64,000 bases of DNA from NCBI GenBank assembly GCA_017962085.1, contig JAGCWA010000024.1, positions 62,001-126,000 on the forward strand, read 5' to 3'. The notes under the pieces were generated by a model that was given only the letters and a program-made list of their open reading frames with translations, did not search any database and was not told the DNA's origin. Each line of letters starts with the position of its first letter. Within the stretch, counting starts at the first letter, position 1. Origin of the DNA: Paludibacteraceae bacterium. GTDB taxonomy: Bacteria; Bacteroidota; Bacteroidia; Bacteroidales; Paludibacteraceae. Made by a program: the position numbers and the translations under genes. Shown here piece by piece: positions 32,721 through 41,351 of this stretch.

Positions 32721-33098
32721 ATGTATATGCTTCAAAATAGATACTTTACGATAAAAGAGGGAAGAGAAATCGAGTCCGGTTCCGAATTCCTAATCGCCTT
32801 GAACCCTGACCATCAGGTGTACCAAGGTCACTTCCCGGGAGACCCGATTTGTCCGGGCGTGTGCAGCATCCAAATGATACGCGAATGCGCGGAGGTTTCT
32901 TTGGGAAAGAAGCTTACCATCGGTTCGATCTCACAATGCCGCTTCTCGGAATTGTTGACTCCCACGAAAAACAAGGAACTGCTTCTGAGAATGGCCCTCA
33001 ACGACAAAGGGGACGGAACGGTCGGCGTAATCGCATCCCTGTTGTCCGACGATGCGCAAACATCTTTCTTGGAGTATAAAGGGGACTATTCCCTGTAA
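32721..33098 (+). CDS. 3-hydroxyacyl-ACP dehydratase (FabA/FabZ-type hotdog, ApeI-like)
   Basis: 125 residues. The active-site segment YQGHFPGDPICPGVCSIQMIRECAE is complete, with catalytic H37 and the acid in the following helix (Glu in the position before CAE). It dehydrates 3-hydroxyacyl-ACP to the trans-2-enoyl form. As no enoyl reductase is in the cluster, repeated use would leave conjugated double bonds, as in aryl polyenes. No ketoreductase is encoded here either, so it must borrow FabG. A second start two codons later is possible. Confidence 0.85.
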   Translation: MYMLQNRYFTIKEGREIESGSEFLIALNPDHQVYQGHFPGDPICPGVCSIQMIRECAEVSLGKKLTIGSISQCRFSELLTPTKNKELLLRMALNDKGDGTVGVIASLLSDDAQTSFLEYKGDYSL

Positions 33099-33117
33099 TG
33101 CTAAATGACGTAACAAC

Positions 33118-36100
33118 ATGGCTAAATTCACAATAGCTGTCTATAACTACTTCAAGCAACACAAGATTGTCTTCTATGCGGTCATGTTGCTGAGTTTCGC
33201 CTTCTTCGTATTCTTCGGGCGGAAGATGGTCTACGAAGAGGACATCACCAAACTTCTCCCGTCTGACAATGGGGGAGATAACTCCAAAGAGATGGTCTTC
33301 GCCAACCTGAAGGTGAAGGATAAACTCTTCGTCATATTTAAGATGAAGGACGACAGCAAGGATGTCCAATCCTTGAAATCCGCCTGCGACACTTTCTGCG
33401 AAAAACTGATGGAGTCTGAGGTCGCCCAAGGGATGATCACGGACATTCTTTACAAAGTGGACGCCGACCTCATTCAGTCGGGGGTGGCTTCCCTATACAA
33501 CTATCTGCCTGTCTTCCTGGACAGTACGGATTACGTCATGATGGATTCCTTGACCACCAAGGAACACATCGATATGCAGATGCAAAAGAACCTCATGACG
33601 CTCTATTCCCCTATGGGGGCGATGCTGGGACAAGTGATTGCCCAAGACCCGCTCGCCCTGCGGGAAATCTTCGTGAGCAAAAAGGATGCTTTGAGGGATG
33701 GATTAGGATCCAATTACACACTGATCAGCCAACATTTCTTCTCGCCTGACTCCGCCATCGCATTGGCTTTCATTTCGCCGAATTTCAAGACGGTGGATTC
33801 CAAACAGAGCGCGAAGCTGATCGACGTGATCGATGAAGACCTTGAGGAACTTGCCAAGGCATTCCCTGAGGTGGAGGTCTATTACCATGGTGCGGCGCCA
33901 CAAAGCGTCTACAATTCTAGGCAGATCAAGCATGACCTGGTCATGACCCTATCGATCTCCCTGCTTTTCGCATTGCTGGTGATTGGCATATGCTACCGAA
34001 ACAAATCCACCCTGCTGCAGATGGCGATACCTATCGTGTATGGCTTCTTCTTCGCCCTTTGCGTCATCTACTTCATCAAGGGGCAATTGTCCTTGCTCGC
34101 TTTGGGAATCGGTGCGATTGTCTTGGGCGTCGCGGTCAGCTACTGCCTGCACGTCATCACGCATTACAAGTATGTGGGTAACCCGATCAAGGTGCTGGAA
34201 GAGCAATCCACTCCAGTCTTCTTGGGCTGTCTCACCACCATAGGTGCTTTCTCAAGCCTCATGTTCACTGACGCCGAACTGCTGAAGGACTTTGGCCTCT
34301 TCGCGTCTTTGGCATTGGTGGGTACCACAGCATTCTGCTTGCTCTTCCTGCCTCAGTTCTTCAATGAGGAGAAGAACAAACGCTACGAGAAGGCATTCGT
34401 ATTATTAGAGAAGATTAACTCTTACCCATTCGAGCGTAAGACATATCTCATCAGCGCCATTGTGGTCGTCAGTCTCATCTGCTTCATCGGATCCAAATGG
34501 GTGAAGTTCGATTCCGACCTGACCCACATCTCCTACTACGACGACAAGGTGCTGAAATCACAGGAGATTCTCGCCCAACACACGACGAAGGATTGCAGGA
34601 CCGTCTACTTCGCCGCTGTCTCCGAGAACTTGGATAGCGCATTGTGCTACTCGAAGAAGATGGAGAGTGTATTGGGTAATCTAAAAGACAACTATGGAAA
34701 GGTTAGGTCTTTCGGAACATCCAACAGCATGATTTTCATACCATTGGACGAACAGGAGAGAAGGCTCGACCGTTGGTACTCCTTCTGGACGGAAGAGAAA
34801 AAGGAGAAAGTGTTCGCCTACCTGAACGAGTCCGCCCTCAAGTATGGCCTGGACCCAACCGCCTTCATGGAGTTCCAGAATATGGTTGAGGAGGAGCGAT
34901 CCACCCTGATTTTGGCGGATTCCGACATATTGCCTTCCTCCCTCAAAAGCAACATGATCGAGTACACGGACGGCAAATACATGGTCTTCACGCCTGTGAA
35001 CTTGAAGCTTAGCGACAAGAAGGAGGTGTGTGACGAAGTGACCCAGATCCCTCACCTCGTCGTGATTGACCCTTATTACTACACGAATAACATGGTGAAG
35101 CTCATCCACGATGACTTCTCCACGACGTTGCTCATATCCTCCCTCTTCGTGCTTATCGTGCTGTTGCTGAGCTACAAGAGCGTTATTCTGGCGTTGATCG
35201 CCTTTCTGCCGATGGCCCTGAGCTGGTACATCGTTTTGGGTGTCATGAGCATCTTCAACATGCAATTCAACCTGATCAATATCGTCATCACCACCTTCAT
35301 CTTCGGTATTGGTGTCGATTATAGCATCTTCGTCATGGACGGACTGCTCTCCGAGTTCAGGATTAGGAAAAATGTGCTTGTCTTCCACAAGACCGCCATT
35401 CTCTTCTCCGCATTCGTGTTGATCGTCAGTGTCGCGTCCCTGATGTTCGCCACACATCCTGCGGTTAGGTCCATAGGCGTTTCCACGCTGATAGGTATGA
35501 CCACCGCCGTGATCATCTCCTATTCGCTGGAGCCGTTCTTGTTCTATTGGCTCATCAAGCGTCCGATCGCCAAGAAGAAGGCCCCTGTCACGGTTTTCAA
35601 CATCTTGCACGGAGATGTCTACTTCAAGTTGGGGAAGGACCACATGTCGCTTAAGCAGCAGATACGCAACAACTACGAGTACAAAGGATATCATGTGGAG
35701 AATCAGCTGCGGAAGGAGTTGGAAATCACCCGTAACTACAACTTGTTCAATTGCATCTTCCCGTTGGAGGGCAATGTGTTGGAGTATGGATGTGGCTACG
35801 GATTCAAGTCCTATTGGTTCGGCATCAATAACAAGCATAGCGAGGTGGTCGGATATGACACGGACGAAGACAAGTTATTGCTTGCGCAGCATTGCTATCT
35901 GAACAATGATAGAATCAATTTCACTAGTTGCGCCGATGTGCTTCAACAACCTTATGAGACGGTCATCGTCAACGAGGAATGGAAGTTGGAGGATATTGAA
36001 GACGCGCTTGCTAAGACACGTTATTTGATCACATATAAGGGTTGTGAGAGCAATATTCTCAAGTCTGATTTCATCAAGGAGGACGAAGACGAGCTTTACA

Positions 36101-36132
36101 CGTTGTACCGCGCCAAGAGATTTTACAAGTAA
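33118..36132 (+). CDS. MMPL/RND-type lipid exporter fused to a SAM-dependent methyltransferase
   Basis: 1004 residues. Residues 1 to about 830 are an MMPL transporter: N-terminal helix, a periplasmic loop, six helices (about 275-440), a second loop and six more helices (about 665-825) with IFGIGVDYSIFVMDG. From about 870 comes a class I methyltransferase with motif I VLEYGCGYGFKSYWF (near residue 889) and YDTDEDKLLLAQH. Bacteroidota polyene/flexirubin loci usually have a three-part MMPL-acyltransferase-methyltransferase protein; here only a linker of some 40 residues joins the two, so the acyltransferase is missing. Likely exports a lipid-like product across the inner membrane. Starts 19 nt after the dehydratase. 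Confidence 0.88.
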   Translation: MAKFTIAVYNYFKQHKIVFYAVMLLSFAFFVFFGRKMVYEEDITKLLPSDNGGDNSKEMVFANLKVKDKLFVIFKMKDDSKDVQSLKSACDTFCEKLMESEVAQGMITDILYKVDADLIQSGVASLYNYLPVFLDSTDYVMMDSLTTKEHIDMQMQKNLMTLYSPMGAMLGQVIAQDPLALREIFVSKKDALRDGLGSNYTLISQHFFSPDSAIALAFISPNFKTVDSKQSAKLIDVIDEDLEELAKAFPEVEVYYHGAAPQSVYNSRQIKHDLVMTLSISLLFALLVIGICYRNKSTLLQMAIPIVYGFFFALCVIYFIKGQLSLLALGIGAIVLGVAVSYCLHVITHYKYVGNPIKVLEEQSTPVFLGCLTTIGAFSSLMFTDAELLKDFGLFASLALVGTTAFCLLFLPQFFNEEKNKRYEKAFVLLEKINSYPFERKTYLISAIVVVSLICFIGSKWVKFDSDLTHISYYDDKVLKSQEILAQHTTKDCRTVYFAAVSENLDSALCYSKKMESVLGNLKDNYGKVRSFGTSNSMIFIPLDEQERRLDRWYSFWTEEKKEKVFAYLNESALKYGLDPTAFMEFQNMVEEERSTLILADSDILPSSLKSNMIEYTDGKYMVFTPVNLKLSDKKEVCDEVTQIPHLVVIDPYYYTNNMVKLIHDDFSTTLLISSLFVLIVLLLSYKSVILALIAFLPMALSWYIVLGVMSIFNMQFNLINIVITTFIFGIGVDYSIFVMDGLLSEFRIRKNVLVFHKTAILFSAFVLIVSVASLMFATHPAVRSIGVSTLIGMTTAVIISYSLEPFLFYWLIKRPIAKKKAPVTVFNILHGDVYFKLGKDHMSLKQQIRNNYEYKGYHVENQLRKELEITRNYNLFNCIFPLEGNVLEYGCGYGFKSYWFGINNKHSEVVGYDTDEDKLLLAQHCYLNNDRINFTSCADVLQQPYETVIVNEEWKLEDIEDALAKTRYLITYKGCESNILKSDFIKEDEDELYTLYRAKRFYK

Positions 36133-36138
36133 TCTACG

Positions 36139-37620
36139 ATGAAGTATGATGTAGTCATCATAGGAGGAGGATTAGGAGGTTTGGAATGTGGATATACCCT
36201 TTCCAAATGTGGGATGAACGTATGTGTGCTTGAGCAGGGAGTCGCTTTGGGAGGTTGCCTGCAGACATTCAAGAGAAAAGGAACAGAATTCGATACCGGC
36301 TTCCATTACGTGGGGGCGTTGGACGAAGGGCAGTCGCTCTGGCGCTTGTTCGACTTCTTCCAACTGATGGGGTTGCCTTGGCATAGACTCGACAAGGAGT
36401 GCTTCGACGAGATTATCCTGAACGGTGAACAATTCAAGTTCGTGTCGGGTAGGGCGGATTTCGAGAAAGAGTTGGCCTCCCGTTTCCCGAAACAGAAAGA
36501 TAACCTGAGAAAATACATCTCCACATTATCCGATGTGGGCGACAACATATTCAAAAGCTTTGATACGGCGGACGCGGTGGATTTCTACCAGAAGCCTGCA
36601 TTCGTCAATTCCGCGTATGATTTTCTGAATGAGACGATTACGGACGAGAAGCTCCGCAATGTCTTGGCGGGCACATCACTGAAGATGGAGCTCCATGCCA
36701 ACCTGCCGCTCTATGTCTATGCGCAGATCAACGACTCCTTCATCCAAAGCGCTTGGCGAATCGAAGGGGGAGGACAACAGATCGCCGACTGCCTGGCGGA
36801 TAGCATCCGTAGGATGGGGGGCACTGTGCGCACCAAGGCCAAGGTGACGGAGTTGGTGGAGAAGGATGGCAAACTATCCTGCGCGGTTGTGAACGGAGAG
36901 GAGCATATAGAGGCGGACACGTTCATATCCAACGCTCATCCTGTCGCCACACTGGATTTGGTGAGGGAGAGCCAGGTGCTGAAAAAGATTTACCGGAAAC
37001 GAATCGCCGGCATCCCGAACACGTTTGGCATGTTTACCGCCAATATCAAGCTGAAGGAGGGCATTCCGTACCTCAATCGAAACCAATTCATCTACGAGAC
37101 GGATAATATATGGGACTATGCCTCCTTCGACACGAGCCATCGTACGGACGCCGCATTGGTGAGCTATCAGGTCCCTACGGACAAATCGCCATACGCCACG
37201 AACATAGACATTCTTACCCCTATGAATTGGAAGGATGTGGAGCAGTGGGCCGGAACGAAGGTCCTGCGTCGCGGAGAGGAATACGAAGCCTTCAAGAAAC
37301 AGAAGCTTCAGCAGTGTGTCTCGCTCGTTTCCAAGTATATTAAGGGACTGGAGGATTGCGTGGAGGATGTCTATACCAGCACACCTTTGTCCTACGCTGA
37401 TTATACTTCCACGTATGAGGGAAGCGCCTATGGCATCAAAAAAGACTATCAAAAGCTGGTGTTCACCATGTTGACGCCCCGCACACCATTGCCTAACCTG
37501 TTGTTGACTGGACAAAACCTGAATTTGCACGGTGTCTTGGGTGTTTCCATGACCTCGTTCTTTACGTGTGCCGAACTATTAGGCATGGAAAAGATTAAAG
37601 ATTTGTTAAAGCTTAGATAA
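36139..37620 (+). CDS. FAD-dependent phytoene desaturase/retinol saturase-like oxidoreductase
   Basis: 493 residues. An N-terminal FAD-binding motif VVIIGGGLGGLECGYTLSKCG is followed by VLEQGVALGGCLQTFKRKGTEFDTGFHYVGA and a C-terminal TGQNLNLHGVLGVSMTS, the pattern of the CrtI/RetSat group. These enzymes insert or saturate double bonds in isoprenoid or polyene chains; here it would act on the product of the adjacent ketosynthase/dehydratase system. Seventh and last gene of the cluster, 6 nt after the MMPL fusion, with a terminator about 150 nt downstream. Confidence 0.88.
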   Translation: MKYDVVIIGGGLGGLECGYTLSKCGMNVCVLEQGVALGGCLQTFKRKGTEFDTGFHYVGALDEGQSLWRLFDFFQLMGLPWHRLDKECFDEIILNGEQFKFVSGRADFEKELASRFPKQKDNLRKYISTLSDVGDNIFKSFDTADAVDFYQKPAFVNSAYDFLNETITDEKLRNVLAGTSLKMELHANLPLYVYAQINDSFIQSAWRIEGGGQQIADCLADSIRRMGGTVRTKAKVTELVEKDGKLSCAVVNGEEHIEADTFISNAHPVATLDLVRESQVLKKIYRKRIAGIPNTFGMFTANIKLKEGIPYLNRNQFIYETDNIWDYASFDTSHRTDAALVSYQVPTDKSPYATNIDILTPMNWKDVEQWAGTKVLRRGEEYEAFKKQKLQQCVSLVSKYIKGLEDCVEDVYTSTPLSYADYTSTYEGSAYGIKKDYQKLVFTMLTPRTPLPNLLLTGQNLNLHGVLGVSMTSFFTCAELLGMEKIKDLLKLR

Positions 37621-37772
37621 GTTTTATAAAAATCTGTTAAAATTCAATTGTATTTGTTAATAAGTGTGAAATTCTTAAATTTTGGCATGTTTTTTGTACT
37701 ATTTATAGTGTACAACAAAAAAGACATACCATTAGAATAAATTTCAATTCGTTTATTGAGTAATTCATGTTG

Positions 37773-37808
37773 CATCCATCAGTGCGAGAGCATAGATGGA
37801 TGTTTTTT
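37773..37808 (+). terminator. Rho-independent terminator of the acyl-chain cluster
   Basis: CATCCATC (37773-37780) pairs with GATGGATG (37795-37802), followed by six T residues. It covers the first possible ATG of the next ORF, showing that the next gene starts further downstream. Confidence 0.85.
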
Positions 37809-37832
37809 ATTATGTTTATCTTTATCTTTTTA

Positions 37833-37840
37833 TATCTTTG
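37833..37840 (+). promoter_or_regulatory. Promoter -7 box for the CotH/LTD protein
   Basis: TATCTTTG fits TAnnTTTG. It comes after the cluster terminator and about 67-80 nt before the candidate ATGs of the next gene. The upstream region is T-rich without an exact TTTG at the standard distance. Confidence 0.55.
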
Positions 37841-37906
37841 TGTCGGATTAGGCGATATATATACAAAGTGAGGGTTTTTAGGGTTCGTATTTTGTCGTTG
37901 AAAATT

Positions 37907-40465
37907 ATGCTTATGAGAAATATGAAATATATATTTGTTGTGGCATGTCTGTTGATGCTTGGACCTTTAGGTTCTGCGCAAGATATTGACAAGGAGATTG
38001 TCATTAATGAAATCATGCCCAACAATGTGAATACGGTCATTGACGAAGATTATAAATTTCCTGAGGGGTGGGTGGAGTTGTACAATCCCACAGACAAAGA
38101 GATAAACATCAAAGGCTGGTATTTGTCCAATGTGAGGTCTAACCTTATGATGTGGGAAATTCCGGTGGAGTGTGTCATCCCCTCCCATGGGTACAAAATC
38201 ATATACATGGATAAGGAGGAGACTGTCTCGTCCGAAAATATACATGCCCTTATTGATTCAGACAACACGAGCGGCAGGTTCTACCTCGTCCGTGATGATG
38301 GTTCCGTTGTGGATGAGATTCCTAAATACAGGGATGCCCCCATCAATCATAGCTATGGACGTTGCTTGTCCGATACGTCGAGTTGGGTTTGGTTTGAACA
38401 TGCCACCCCGTTGCAACCTAATTCGGACGATTGCGAAGAGAAGGAGTCGGCTCCTGATGTCGAGTATAATCATCAGGGCGGTATCTATTACGGCTCGTTG
38501 ACCGTGACGTTGTCTGCTCCCGATCCGTATGGGCATAACATCCGTTACACGTTGGATGGTGGCGAACCAACGGAGCACTCTCCGCGTTATGTTAGTCCGA
38601 TTGTAATCGATAGCTCTACCGTCGTTAAGGCTAAAATCATAAGCGGGGATGTGCTGAGCAAACCATCCAATGCCAACACTTATATCATAACTGATAGGGA
38701 TTTCCCGATCCCAGTTCTGTCACTTTCCCTAAATCCCGAATATCTTTGGGATGATACGTTGGGGATATATGTAGTGGGGAAAACTGGCTATTATGATGAT
38801 GGCTTAGGGGGCCCCAGCAATTACAGGACCAACAGAAGGAGACCCCTCAACATGGAGTATTTCGTGGATGGGGGAAGGGTGCTTAACCAACTGTGTGAGG
38901 CTAGAATATCCGGCGGATGGACTCGTAATGAGGAGGTGAAAAGTCTAAAGATATATGCGAAGAAGAGATATGGGAAGAATCATTTCTCTTACAAATTCTT
39001 TTCCGACAAGAAGCCTAAGGATGTGGATGGATACAGGTCTATCCTTCTGAGAAATGGTGGAAATGACGCTCAGTTGACGATTCTGAAGGATGCATTCTCT
39101 CAGAAATTCTCGGGAGGCAAGGTGGATGTGGATTACCAATCATCCCAATCTGTTATTGTGTACTTGAACGGACAGTATTGGGGCATAGAGAATATTAGGG
39201 AAACCGATAACGACGATTATTTCCTGGCCAATTATGGAACCGAGGACGTCGATATATTTAAGAACTATGAACTCAAGACTGGCACTTATGACGCATACAA
39301 TGAATTGTTCGATTTTCTAAAACAACCGTCATTCTCCTATGAGAAACTTTCTTCCTGCATCGATGTGAATGAGTTCCTCAACTATATGTCTCTTGAGGCT
39401 TTTGTCGGAAATTACGATTGGCCGAATAACAATCATGTCTTTTGGCGAGATAGAAAAAATGGAAAGTGGAGATGGCTGTTGAAGGATTTGGATGGCGGAT
39501 TCGTTTATTGGCCGCCTTCTACGGATGCGGATATTAGGGGGGTGAATTTTAATCCATTCAATTTCCTTTCCAGAAGGGAGCCTTATTATAACTTTGGAAA
39601 CAAGGACTGGGCGACTTGGATGTTTGAACAGATATTGTCTAACCCTGTCGCCCAAAGAATGTATATTGAACGGATCGCTGTCCAATTGGGAGATATATTC
39701 CATAAGTCCGAAATATATCATGTGGTTGATTCGATGACGTCAATTATAAATGATGAATTCCCTTTCCATGCTACAAGGTGGGACAGGTCGCAAACCACGT
39801 GGAACTCTTGCTTGAATAAAATGCCGGATTGGATAGAGTATCGGAACGATATCCTTTACGAAATGCTTGCGGAATATTACGCTTTGGGCGAGGTGATTCC
39901 TCTTACCATTAAGAGCTACATGGAAGACTCCCTGGAAGACTCGACGAAAAAGGGCAATTTGTATCTTTGCGGGGAACAATTGTACCGCGATAGGTTTGAC
40001 GGGAAATGGTTCCAGAACGATTCCATCACTGTAGAGGCTGCGCTTCGGGTGAATGACCATATCTTCTTGAAATGGGTGGTCGCCAGTATGGATGGGGAGA
40101 ATGAGGCCGATGTACAGGAGTTGTTTGACAATAAGATAACCATTAAGATACCCAGAAAGACTTCGTATTCACTGACGGCTGTTTATGCGGGAGGAGCTTC
40201 TGTCCCAATGGTGAAGAACATAGTTCACGATCTGACTTGCTATCCTAATCCTGTGAAGGATATCTTGCATGTTCAAATCGATAATTTGATGAGTCATTGC
40301 ACCTTGGAGGTCGTGGACATCTCGGGTCGTGTCATACGCAAAGAGAATGTTGTGAACGACGAACATGCCATGGATGTGAGCAAACTACAGCCTGGAGTCT
40401 ATTTCCTTCGCATGGAGACGAAGGATGGAAAGAATGCGAGCGCATGTAAGATCATCAAACAGTAA
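37907..40465 (+). CDS. T9SS-exported lamin-tail/CotH-kinase-like surface protein
   Basis: 852 residues from 37907 (ATGs at 37913 and 37922 are alternatives; the upstream ATG lies in a terminator). Signal peptide: KYIFVVACLLMLGPLGSAQ. Order: lamin-tail domain (about 30-150, IVINEIMPNN..GWVELYNPTDKEINIKGWYLSN), a chitobiase-C-terminal-like strand domain (HNIRYTLDGGEPTEHSPRY), a CotH-like kinase domain (about 275-640; LKIYAKKRYGKNHFSYKFF, NGQYWGIENIRE, WRWLLKDLDGGF), a beta linker, and a T9SS type A sorting domain at the end (LTCYPNPVKDIL..LEVVDISGRVIRKE..LQPGVYFLRMET). CotH homologues phosphorylate surface proteins in Bacillus spores; the function of the exported Bacteroidota forms is unknown. 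Confidence 0.88.
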   Translation: MLMRNMKYIFVVACLLMLGPLGSAQDIDKEIVINEIMPNNVNTVIDEDYKFPEGWVELYNPTDKEINIKGWYLSNVRSNLMMWEIPVECVIPSHGYKIIYMDKEETVSSENIHALIDSDNTSGRFYLVRDDGSVVDEIPKYRDAPINHSYGRCLSDTSSWVWFEHATPLQPNSDDCEEKESAPDVEYNHQGGIYYGSLTVTLSAPDPYGHNIRYTLDGGEPTEHSPRYVSPIVIDSSTVVKAKIISGDVLSKPSNANTYIITDRDFPIPVLSLSLNPEYLWDDTLGIYVVGKTGYYDDGLGGPSNYRTNRRRPLNMEYFVDGGRVLNQLCEARISGGWTRNEEVKSLKIYAKKRYGKNHFSYKFFSDKKPKDVDGYRSILLRNGGNDAQLTILKDAFSQKFSGGKVDVDYQSSQSVIVYLNGQYWGIENIRETDNDDYFLANYGTEDVDIFKNYELKTGTYDAYNELFDFLKQPSFSYEKLSSCIDVNEFLNYMSLEAFVGNYDWPNNNHVFWRDRKNGKWRWLLKDLDGGFVYWPPSTDADIRGVNFNPFNFLSRREPYYNFGNKDWATWMFEQILSNPVAQRMYIERIAVQLGDIFHKSEIYHVVDSMTSIINDEFPFHATRWDRSQTTWNSCLNKMPDWIEYRNDILYEMLAEYYALGEVIPLTIKSYMEDSLEDSTKKGNLYLCGEQLYRDRFDGKWFQNDSITVEAALRVNDHIFLKWVVASMDGENEADVQELFDNKITIKIPRKTSYSLTAVYAGGASVPMVKNIVHDLTCYPNPVKDILHVQIDNLMSHCTLEVVDISGRVIRKENVVNDEHAMDVSKLQPGVYFLRMETKDGKNASACKIIKQ

Positions 40466-40468
40466 CGG

Positions 40469-41344
40469 TTACTCTTCCACGGACAATCCCCGCAACCAGT
40501 TCACCAGTATCTTGTTGAACTGTTCCGGTTGTTCCATGTTGACCATGTGCCCACAGTCTGGAATGCTTATCTGTTCCGCATTCGAAAGGTAGTTCAGCAT
40601 TCGGCTCGGTTTTTTCCCCTCCAACTCTCCATAGACAATCAGTGTGCGCACGTCGGGTTTGTTCTTCTTCAGTTGAAGGAAGGCTTCCTGACCGTAATAG
40701 ATGCGGGCTGTGACGTGTGTCACTTGCCATGCTCCCCATTCCGTGATCATCTCTGTCAGGGCGTCGCGCATCTCTTCTCCTCGCGAACCCGCCCGTCGGA
40801 TCAGGTCCTCCACCCGGTCTTGCTTGTATTTGTCCAATCCTTGTCGTAGGATCCTTTCGTTGCCTATTCGTTGACGTTCCTTCTCTTCTTTCGTCTTTGG
40901 GGAGGATGGCCCTGGCCTGCCGCAAATCTCCCCGGCCACCATCATGCAGGAGAGCAGCCTGTCGGGATGCATCGCAAGCAATTCACCTGCCACGTAGGCA
41001 CCCATGGAGAGTCCGACGACATGCGCCTTGCCGATGGACAATGAATCCATCAGGGCGATCACATCATCCGTGTAGGTGAACTGTTGGGCGGGTCGCGGAT
41101 CGGAGGAGAGTCCATAGCCTCGGAGATCGGGTACGATCACCCGAAAACTGTCCTGCAGTAGCTCCACCTGACCCTTCCACATGCGCCTGTCCAAGGTGTG
41201 TCCGTGCAGTAGAATGACAGGTTCCCCTTGCCCGTATTCCTCGTAGTAGATCTTCTGACCTTTCCCCACAGAAATCTTCCCGCTCTCTGCATTCGCGAAA
41301 AGCGGAAGGAGGAATAAGCATATAATGGCAAACCATCGGCTCAT
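40469..41344 (-). CDS. Exported alpha/beta hydrolase
   Basis: 291 residues with a signal peptide (MSRWFAIICLFLLPLFANA). Alpha/beta-hydrolase features are the oxyanion HGHTLDRRMW, the nucleophile elbow GLSMGAY (S113) and the catalytic histidine in CGHMVNME (H266). At the usual acid position the sequence is IVYGELEGKKPS, so Glu may replace Asp. Substrate unknown; ester or lactone hydrolysis in the periplasm is likely. Its stop lies only 3 nt from the stop of the convergent CotH gene. It follows the lipoprotein gene by 7 nt. Confidence 0.85.
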   Translation of the reverse strand: MSRWFAIICLFLLPLFANAESGKISVGKGQKIYYEEYGQGEPVILLHGHTLDRRMWKGQVELLQDSFRVIVPDLRGYGLSSDPRPAQQFTYTDDVIALMDSLSIGKAHVVGLSMGAYVAGELLAMHPDRLLSCMMVAGEICGRPGPSSPKTKEEKERQRIGNERILRQGLDKYKQDRVEDLIRRAGSRGEEMRDALTEMITEWGAWQVTHVTARIYYGQEAFLQLKKNKPDVRTLIVYGELEGKKPSRMLNYLSNAEQISIPDCGHMVNMEQPEQFNKILVNWLRGLSVEE

Positions 41345-41351
41345 TGTCCAA

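Noticed and set aside
37796..37906. Upstream extension of the CotH/LTD protein to the ATG at 37796
   Set aside because: That ATG lies inside the terminator stem and before the promoter box; the signal peptide starts at 37907-37922.
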